A DNA stretch of 64,000 bases, taken from NCBI RefSeq assembly GCF_024496245.1, contig NZ_CP101740.1:806001-870000 (forward strand). The letters run 5' to 3'. Source of the DNA: Sphingomonas qomolangmaensis. Lineage in GTDB: Bacteria > Pseudomonadota > Alphaproteobacteria > Sphingomonadales > Sphingomonadaceae. Shown one piece after another: positions 58,574 through 64,000 of the stretch. The first letter of the stretch is position 1; each line of letters starts with the position of its first letter. The notes beneath the pieces are model-generated. The model worked only from the letters and a program-made list of their open reading frames with translations. It was not told the origin of the DNA and did no database searches. The position numbers and the translations under genes were made by a program.

Positions 58574-59305
58574 ATGGAATTCATGACCAAACCCCGCTTC
58601 AACCGCATCCTCCTGAAGCTTTCGGGCGAAGTCCTGATGGGCCAGGGCCAGTTCGGCATCGACCCCGCGACCTGCGAGCGCGTGGCCAACGAAGTGCTCG
58701 CGGCCAAGCAGACCGGCCTCGAAATCTGCATGGTCGTCGGCGGCGGCAACATCTTCCGCGGCCTGGCTGGTGCGGCGCAGGGCTTCGACCGCGCGAGCGC
58801 CGATTATATGGGCATGCTCGCGACGGTGATGAACGCGCTCGCGATGCAGAACGCGCTCGAAAAGGCGGGCGTCGAAACCCGCGTCCAATCGGCGATCCCG
58901 ATGGCGTCGGTGTGCGAGCCCTATATCCGTCGCCGCGCCGAGCGGCATATGGAGAAGAACCGCGTGGTGATCTTCGCCGCGGGCACCGGGCTGCCGTTCT
59001 TCACCACCGATACCACTGCGGCCTTGCGCGCCGCCGAAATGGGCTGCGACGCGCTGTTCAAGGGCACCAGCGTCGATGGCGTGTACGACGCCGACCCCAA
59101 GAAGGTGCCGACCGCGAAGCGCTATGATACCCTCAGCTTCAATCGCGTCCTTGCCGACGATCTGAAGGTGATGGACGCGAGCGCGGTCGCCTTGTGCCGC
59201 GACAACAATATCCCGATCGTCGTCTTCAACATCCGCGGCGAGGGCAATCTGTCCGCCGTCCTGCGCGGCGAAGGCACGTCGACGATCGTCCAGAACAACG
59301 TTTGA
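58574..59305 (+). CDS. pyrH: Uridylate kinase
   Basis: A UMP kinase of the amino-acid-kinase fold, up to 243 residues. [20 protein letters not shown] opens the protein, [10 protein letters not shown] is the phosphate loop and [20 protein letters not shown] the UMP site. Two starts are possible: ATG 58574 as listed and ATG 58583, which has GGAA a few bases upstream and gives [11 protein letters not shown]. Order rpsB-tsf-pyrH-frr is conserved. Confidence 0.97.
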   Translation: MEFMTKPRFNRILLKLSGEVLMGQGQFGIDPATCERVANEVLAAKQTGLEICMVVGGGNIFRGLAGAAQGFDRASADYMGMLATVMNALAMQNALEKAGVETRVQSAIPMASVCEPYIRRRAERHMEKNRVVIFAAGTGLPFFTTDTTAALRAAEMGCDALFKGTSVDGVYDADPKKVPTAKRYDTLSFNRVLADDLKVMDASAVALCRDNNIPIVVFNIRGEGNLSAVLRGEGTSTIVQNNV

Positions 59306-59317
59306 AGAGGATTTCGC

Positions 59318-59875
59318 ATGGCCGCATATGAAAAGGCTGATTTGGAGCGCCGGATGGCTGGCGCGGTCGAATCGCTCAAGGGCGATCTGGGCGGGCTTCG
59401 CACCGGACGCGCGTCGATCTCGCTGCTCGATCCAGTAACCGTCGAGGTGTACGGCGCGCACATGCCGCTCAACCAGCTGGCGACGGTGTCGGTGCCCGAG
59501 CCGCGGATGCTGAGCGTCCAGGTGTGGGACAAAAACAATGTCGGCCCGGCCGACAAGGCGATCCGTTCGGCGGGGCTCGGCCTCAACCCGATCATGGACG
59601 GCCAGAATCTGCGGCTGCCGATCCCCGACCTGACCGAAGACCGTCGCAAGGAGCTTGCCAAGCTTGCCAGCCAATATGCCGAAAAGGCGCGGATCGCGGT
59701 GCGCAACGTCCGCCGCGACGGGATGGACAGCCTGAAGGTCGACGAGAAGAAGGGCGTCTATTCGGAAGACGAGCGCAAGCGCCACGAGGCCGAAGTGCAA
59801 AAGCTCACCGACGCCACCATCGCCGAGATCGACGCTGCGTCGGCGGCGAAGGAAAAGGAAATCCTGAACAAGTGA
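59318..59875 (+). CDS. frr: Ribosome recycling factor
   Basis: A 185-residue RRF that splits post-termination ribosomes with EF-G. The core includes [40 protein letters not shown] and the C-terminal helix with [20 protein letters not shown] lies upstream of the ATG, 13 bases after pyrH. Confidence 0.98.
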   Translation: MAAYEKADLERRMAGAVESLKGDLGGLRTGRASISLLDPVTVEVYGAHMPLNQLATVSVPEPRMLSVQVWDKNNVGPADKAIRSAGLGLNPIMDGQNLRLPIPDLTEDRRKELAKLASQYAEKARIAVRNVRRDGMDSLKVDEKKGVYSEDERKRHEAEVQKLTDATIAEIDAASAAKEKEILNK

Positions 59876-59908
59876 CGTCGGTTCTGGATCGACGGGGCTT
59901 TCCTGGTT

Positions 59909-59996
59909 CCGTTCGTCCTGCGCTGGTCGAAGGACCGTTCTTCTTTGCCGCGCGGGCAAAAGAAGCGCAGTGCTTCGACAGGCTCGGCACGAACGG
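59909..59996. repeat. Family C palindromic repeat between frr and uppS
   Basis: CCGTTCGTCCTGCGCTGGTC then GAAGGACCG and GTGCTTCGACAGGCTCGGCA then CGAACGG form imperfect inverted arms around TTCTTCTTTGCC-GCGCGGGCAAAAGAAG, itself a hairpin. It fills the 139-base gap and is related to the element in dnaE. Confidence 0.75.
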
Positions 59997-60014
59997 CATT
60001 AGGGGGGGCGAATA

Positions 60015-60740
60015 ATGGCAACGGCAGTCGAGCCCGCGCCGGCGGCGCGTCCGCGCCACGTCGCGATCATCATGGATGGCAATGGCCGCTGGGCGAAGGC
60101 CCGGCGCCTGCCGCGGATCGCCGGGCACAAGCAGGGGGTCGAGGCGGTCCGCCGCGTTACCCGCGCCGCGCGCGACCAGCAGATTGAAGTGCTGACGCTC
60201 TACGCCTTTTCTTCGGAAAACTGGCGCCGGCCAGAGGATGAAGTCCACGACCTGATGGGCTTGCTCCGCCACTTCCTGCGCGCCGAGCTCGACGACCTGG
60301 TGGCCGAGAATGTCCGGTTGCGCGTGATCGGCGACTATCAAGCGCTGTCGAACGACCTGGTGGCGCTGATCGAGGGGGCGATCGTACGTACCTCGACCAA
60401 CACAGGTCCGCTGCTGGTGATCGCGCTGAACTACGGCGCGCAGGCAGAGATCGCCGCCGCCGCACGCCATCTGGCGGGCGCGGTACAGGCAGGCGAGATC
60501 GGCGTCGAGCATATCGACGAGCAGCGCTTCGCCGCCGCGCTCCAGAGCGGGGACTTGCCGCCGGTCGACCTGATGATCCGCACGTCGGGCGAACAACGGC
60601 TGTCGAACTTCCTGTTGTGGCAGGCGGCGTATGCCGAATTGCTGTTCGTCGAGACGCTGTGGCCCGACTTCGACGGCGACACGCTGGCACGCGCGATCGA
60701 CGTCTTCGGGCAACGCCAGCGCCGCTTCGGTGGTCTGTGA
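60015..60740 (+). CDS. uppS: Undecaprenyl diphosphate synthase
   Basis: A 241-residue cis-prenyltransferase making the C55 carrier lipid for wall synthesis. VAIIMDGNGRWAKARRLPRI holds the catalytic Asp and the phosphate-binding segment, LTLYAFSSENWRRP is the second motif and DLMIRTSGEQRLSNFLLWQ the third. It overlaps cdsA by four bases. Confidence 0.98.
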   Translation: MATAVEPAPAARPRHVAIIMDGNGRWAKARRLPRIAGHKQGVEAVRRVTRAARDQQIEVLTLYAFSSENWRRPEDEVHDLMGLLRHFLRAELDDLVAENVRLRVIGDYQALSNDLVALIEGAIVRTSTNTGPLLVIALNYGAQAEIAAAARHLAGAVQAGEIGVEHIDEQRFAAALQSGDLPPVDLMIRTSGEQRLSNFLLWQAAYAELLFVETLWPDFDGDTLARAIDVFGQRQRRFGGL

Positions 60741-61528
60741 CGCTCGACGACGCCGCGCGGCGCAAGGCTGATTTTCGCCAACGGCTGCTGGTCGGCGGCG
60801 CGTTGCTGGCGGTGGCGGCAGTGGCGCTGGCGATCGGCGGACTGTTCTTCTGGCTGATCGTCGTGATCGGCGCGATGCTGACGATGTCCGAATGGTCGGA
60901 TATGTTCAAGGCCGAGGCCAAGGCCAAAAGGACTGGGCAGTTCGCCCTGTCGGTGCCGCTGGCGCTGATGGCACCGATCGCGTCGGGTCCGAGCTTCTTT
61001 TCGCTGGGCGTGCTGGTGGGCACCGCGGTGTTCGTCGTCATCGCCACCCGGCGCGCCGAGCTGGCGCGTGGAATCCTGTATGTCGGGCTGCCGGCGCTGG
61101 CGATCTTGTACCTGCGGGGGCGCGACGACGGGCTGTTCCTATCGTTCTGGGCGATGGGGCTGGTATGGGCGGCCGATACCGGCGCGTTCTTCGTCGGGCG
61201 CTCGGTCGGCGGCCCCAAGCTTGCGCCGTCGATCAGCCCCAACAAGACATGGTCGGGCTTTGCCGGCGGGGTGCTGCTGGCGGCGGCGATGGGCGGGGTG
61301 ATGATGGCCTATGGCCTGTCGCCATGGCTTGCCCTCGCGACCCCGGTGCTCGCGATGCTGTCGGCCGCCGGCGATTTGTATGAAAGCTGGTTGAAGCGGC
61401 AGGCGGGGATCAAGGATTCGGGGACCTTGCTCCCCGGCCATGGCGGGTTTCTCGATCGGCTCGACGGGCTGGTCCCGGTTGCGCCGGTCGCTGCGCTGCT
61501 CGTAGTGCTGACCGAATGGCTGGCATGA
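60737..61528 (+). CDS. cdsA: Phosphatidate cytidylyltransferase
   Basis: A 263-residue membrane enzyme making CDP-diacylglycerol for phospholipid synthesis, including by PssA elsewhere in this window. About seven membrane segments are visible and the signature SWLKRQAGIKDSGTLLPGHG followed by GFLDRLDGL lies near the end. GTG 60737, inside a GTGA overlap with the uppS stop, is chosen; the long upstream frame is a shadow of uppS. Confidence 0.95.
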   Translation: MTLDDAARRKADFRQRLLVGGALLAVAAVALAIGGLFFWLIVVIGAMLTMSEWSDMFKAEAKAKRTGQFALSVPLALMAPIASGPSFFSLGVLVGTAVFVVIATRRAELARGILYVGLPALAILYLRGRDDGLFLSFWAMGLVWAADTGAFFVGRSVGGPKLAPSISPNKTWSGFAGGVLLAAAMGGVMMAYGLSPWLALATPVLAMLSAAGDLYESWLKRQAGIKDSGTLLPGHGGFLDRLDGLVPVAPVAALLVVLTEWLA

Positions 61529-62682
61529 AACGTATAAGCATCCTCGGCGCAACGGGGTCGATCGGCACCTCGACACTCGATCTGGTCGAACGCGAGCCCG
61601 AGCGCTTCGAAGTCGTCGCGCTCACCGCCAATTGCGATGTCGATCGGCTCGCCGCGGCGGCGATCCGCACGCACGCCAAGCTGGCGGTGGTCGCCGACGC
61701 CGCCTGCCTGCCCGAACTTCGCGCGGCGCTAGCGGGCACCGGCACCGCGGTTGCCGGCGGCGCCCAAGCGATTTGCGATGCGGCGCGCGTCGATACCGAC
61801 TGGACGATGAGTGCGATCGTCGGTTGCGCGGGGCTCGAGCCGACGATGGCGGCAATCGAGGGCGGCGGCGTGGTGGTGATCGCCAACAAGGAGCCGCTAG
61901 TCTCGGCGGGCGAGGTGATCCTGGCGGCTGCGGCTGCGGCGGGGACGACGCTGCTGCCCGCCGACAGCGAGCATAATGCGATCTTCCAGTGCTTCGACCG
62001 CGATCGCCCCGAGGGCGTGCGGCGGTTGATCCTCACCGCCAGCGGCGGGCCGTTCCGCGAATGGTCTACCGAGGCGATGCGCGGCGTGACGCGCGAGCAG
62101 GCGGTGGCGCATCCCAATTGGACGATGGGCGCCAAGATTTCGGTCGATTCGGCGACGCTGATGAACAAGGGGCTCGAGCTGATCGAGGCGGCGCGGTTGT
62201 TTCCGGTGCGCGGCGAGCAGATCGACATCATCGTCCACCCGCAATCGGTGATCCATTCGATGGTCGAATATGTCGACGGGTCGATCCTGGCGCAGCTGGG
62301 ACCTAGCGACATGCGCGTGCCGATCGCGCATACGCTGGCCTGGCCCGCGCGGATGGCGACGCCGATGGCGCCGCTCGATTTCGTCGCGATGGCCCGGTTC
62401 GACTTCGAAGCGCCCGATCCGGTGCGCTTCCCTGCGCTGGCGCTGGCGCGGTCTGCGCTCGAGGCGGGCGGTGCGCGGCCGGCGATCCTCAATGCCGCCA
62501 ACGAGATCGCGGTCGCGGCATTCCTGGCGCGCCGCATCGGCTTCCTCGAAATTGCCGCAATCGTCGCTGATACGCTTGCGAGCTATGACCCGCCGGCACC
62601 CGGCAATGTCGAAGAGGTGCTGGTGGTTGATGCCGAGGCGCGGCGAATTGCCGGTGCCCGTGTGAGGGATTGCGTCGCTTGA
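61525..62682 (+). CDS. dxr: 1-deoxy-D-xylulose-5-phosphate reductoisomerase
   Basis: A 385-residue enzyme, the second step of the MEP isoprenoid pathway, using NADPH. ISILGATGSIGTSTLDLVER is the cofactor motif, VVVIANKEPLVSAGE and LLPADSEHNAIFQ the metal- and substrate-binding segments, and NWTMGAKISVDSATLMNKGL follows. The ATG at 61525 overlaps the cdsA stop by four bases. It supplies precursors for UppS two genes upstream. Confidence 0.98.
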   Translation: MKRISILGATGSIGTSTLDLVEREPERFEVVALTANCDVDRLAAAAIRTHAKLAVVADAACLPELRAALAGTGTAVAGGAQAICDAARVDTDWTMSAIVGCAGLEPTMAAIEGGGVVVIANKEPLVSAGEVILAAAAAAGTTLLPADSEHNAIFQCFDRDRPEGVRRLILTASGGPFREWSTEAMRGVTREQAVAHPNWTMGAKISVDSATLMNKGLELIEAARLFPVRGEQIDIIVHPQSVIHSMVEYVDGSILAQLGPSDMRVPIAHTLAWPARMATPMAPLDFVAMARFDFEAPDPVRFPALALARSALEAGGARPAILNAANEIAVAAFLARRIGFLEIAAIVADTLASYDPPAPGNVEEVLVVDAEARRIAGARVRDCVA

Positions 62683-63812
62683 TCGAAACCCCCGGCTTCC
62701 TGTTCACGCTGGTCGCGTTCATTCTGGTGCTAGGGCCGCTCGTGTTCGTCCACGAGATGGGGCATTATCTCGCCGGGCGCTGGTTCGGGGTGAAGGCCGA
62801 GGCCTTCTCGGTCGGCTTCGGGCGCGAGATTGCGGGCTTTACCGACAGGCGCGGCACGCGCTGGCAGTTCGGTTGGCTGCCGCTGGGCGGCTATGTCCGC
62901 TTCGCCGGCGACATGAACCCGGCCAGCCAGCCCGACCCCGAATGGCTCGCGTTGCCCGCCGCCGAGCGCGCGCAGACCTTCCAGGCAAAGCCGCTATGGC
63001 AGCGGGCGATCGTCGTCGCCGCGGGGCCGGCGATCAATTTCGCGCTGGCGATCCTGATCCTGGCGGGCTTTGCCTATGCCTATGGCCAGAGCAAGACGTT
63101 GCCGGTGATCGGCCTGGTCGCCGAGCAGAGCGCCGCGGCCAATGCCGGGTTGCAGGTTGGCGACCGGATCACCGCGATCGGCGGGCGCAGCGTCGAGACC
63201 TTCGACGATCTGGCTAGCTATGCGCGGATCCGCCCGCAGGAACGCGTCCGCGTCGATTATGTCCGCGGCGATGCGCCTGCGACCACCGACCTGCAGATCG
63301 GCGTCGTCCGCGAGCAGGACCGGTTCGGCAACCAGTTCGAGCTCGGGCGGATCGGCATCGGGCCGGTCGAGCCGGTGCGCGTTCCGGTCAGCCTGTTGCA
63401 GGCACCGCTCATCGGGATCGAACGGACCGGCGAGATCGTCGGCATGATGGTCGATACGATCGGCCAGATCATCACCGGGCGGCGCTCGATCGACGAACTT
63501 GGCGGGCCGCTGCGGATCGCACAGGTTTCGGGCCAGCAAATGTCGCTCGGCATGGTCGAGTATGTCGGGTTGATCGCGCTGATCTCGATTAATTTGGGGT
63601 TCATCAATCTATTGCCAGTGCCGATGCTCGATGGCGGGCATCTGCTATTCTATGCAATAGAGGCGGTGCGCAGGCGGCCGGTGAAGCCCGAAGTGTTTGA
63701 ATGGGCGTTTCGTGGCGGATTGGTGGCGTTGCTTGCGCTGATGTTCTTCGTGACGGTCAATGATCTGGGCGCGTTCGGGGTCTGGCGCAGCCTGGCCGGC
63801 TTGATCGGTTGA
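62679..63812 (+). CDS. rseP: Site-2 protease RseP (M50)
   Basis: A 377-residue intramembrane zinc metalloprotease. The HEMGH motif is at residues 25-29 in the first membrane segment, a PDZ domain occupies about 125-200 (GLQVGDRITAIGGRSVETF), and the third zinc ligand lies in NLLPVPMLDGGHLL near the end. The start is most likely TTG 62679, overlapping the dxr stop (TTGA), with GAGGGA nine bases upstream; a TTG at 62670 is possible. RseP cleaves anti-sigma factors and signal-peptide remnants. It precedes bamA as in most proteobacteria. Confidence 0.96.
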   Translation: MIETPGFLFTLVAFILVLGPLVFVHEMGHYLAGRWFGVKAEAFSVGFGREIAGFTDRRGTRWQFGWLPLGGYVRFAGDMNPASQPDPEWLALPAAERAQTFQAKPLWQRAIVVAAGPAINFALAILILAGFAYAYGQSKTLPVIGLVAEQSAAANAGLQVGDRITAIGGRSVETFDDLASYARIRPQERVRVDYVRGDAPATTDLQIGVVREQDRFGNQFELGRIGIGPVEPVRVPVSLLQAPLIGIERTGEIVGMMVDTIGQIITGRRSIDELGGPLRIAQVSGQQMSLGMVEYVGLIALISINLGFINLLPVPMLDGGHLLFYAIEAVRRRPVKPEVFEWAFRGGLVALLALMFFVTVNDLGAFGVWRSLAGLIG

Positions 63813-63837
63813 GCCCGTTGGGGCAGGGGGCGTGGCG

Positions 63838-64000
63838 ATGCCGGTACGCCCGGAACGATATTTTCCAGTATTTCGGGATGGAACGACGGTGACGGCGATC
63901 ATGGGTAGCAAATATCGCGCACAGGCTGCGGCGGTGCTGTTGGCGGGAACGATGCTGGCGGGCGTCGCCGAAGCGCAGACCGCGCCTTCGACACCGGCGC
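63838..64000 (+). CDS. bamA: Outer-membrane assembly protein BamA, N-terminus only
   Basis: The frame is cut by the right edge after 54 residues. A signal peptide is visible as GSKYRAQAAAVLLAGTMLAG then VAEAQ, beginning at ATG 63901. An in-frame ATG at 63838 has a better ribosome-binding site (GGGGGCG) but adds 21 residues before the signal; either start is possible. Identity is inferred from the invariable rseP-bamA order, since the POTRA domains lie beyond the window. Confidence 0.6.
   Translation, partial: MPVRPERYFPVFRDGTTVTAIMGSKYRAQAAAVLLAGTMLAGVAEAQTAPSTPA

Overview
This is a GC-rich chromosomal window from an alphaproteobacterium, most likely a Sphingomonas-type member of the Sphingomonadaceae. 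The case rests on gene order (smpB, a CckA-type kinase and recA together; a single Entner-Doudoroff block zwf-pgl-edd-glk-eda; psd-pssA; rpsB-tsf-pyrH-frr-uppS-cdsA-dxr-rseP-bamA), on an alphaproteobacterial LexA box (GTTC-N7-GTTC) before recA, and on short palindromic repeats of the kind scattered through sphingomonad genomes. No rRNA, CRISPR array, integrase, transposase, phage block or biosynthetic cluster was seen.

Layout. 1-8.5 kb: a partial fasciclin lipoprotein, smpB, a DUF2062 membrane protein, an M13 metallopeptidase lipoprotein, cckA, a single-domain response regulator, a small hypothetical gene and recA. 8.5-14.6 kb: an accessory-looking stretch ending at a tRNA-Lys, with a GH35/DUF5597 glycosidase, a KtrA/KtrB-type potassium uptake pair, an unrecognised ORF and a broken SLC13 permease. 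14.7-20.2 kb: the cell-shape operon mreBCD-mrdA-mrdB. 20.3-25.3 kb: mutL, a ZIP transporter, a 25-residue hydrophobic ORF, rpsF-rpsR-rplI and an RcnB-like protein. 25.4-31.1 kb: the fatty-acid cluster fabD-fabG-acpP-fabF-mltG with a GT87 gene lodged inside it. 31.1-37.0 kb: glucose catabolism. 37.1-42.2 kb: argC, a degenerate NlpC/P60 protein, a MarR regulator, secG, pyrG and a small heat-shock gene. 42.4-53.1 kb: a TonB-dependent receptor, lolC-lolD, a glutathione peroxidase, dnaE and an acyl-CoA synthetase. 53.2-64 kb: icd, psd-pssA and the translation/envelope cluster up to the start of bamA.

Most of the window is ordinary housekeeping sequence, tightly packed with 1-8 bp overlaps that suggest translational coupling. 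Little here looks like a new system. The observations most worth checking are: (1) palindromic repeats read in frame as extra peptide inside two replication and repair proteins (28 residues in MutL, 24 in DnaE); (2) a candidate RpoH promoter plus ROSE-type RNA thermometer before the small heat-shock gene, each supporting the other's position; (3) an NlpC/P60 protein that has lost its catalytic cysteine; (4) the accessory segment between recA and tRNA-Lys with its decayed permease; and (5) a tiny hydrophobic peptide ORF ending at a strong bidirectional terminator. Everything was read by eye; no homology search or folding program was run.
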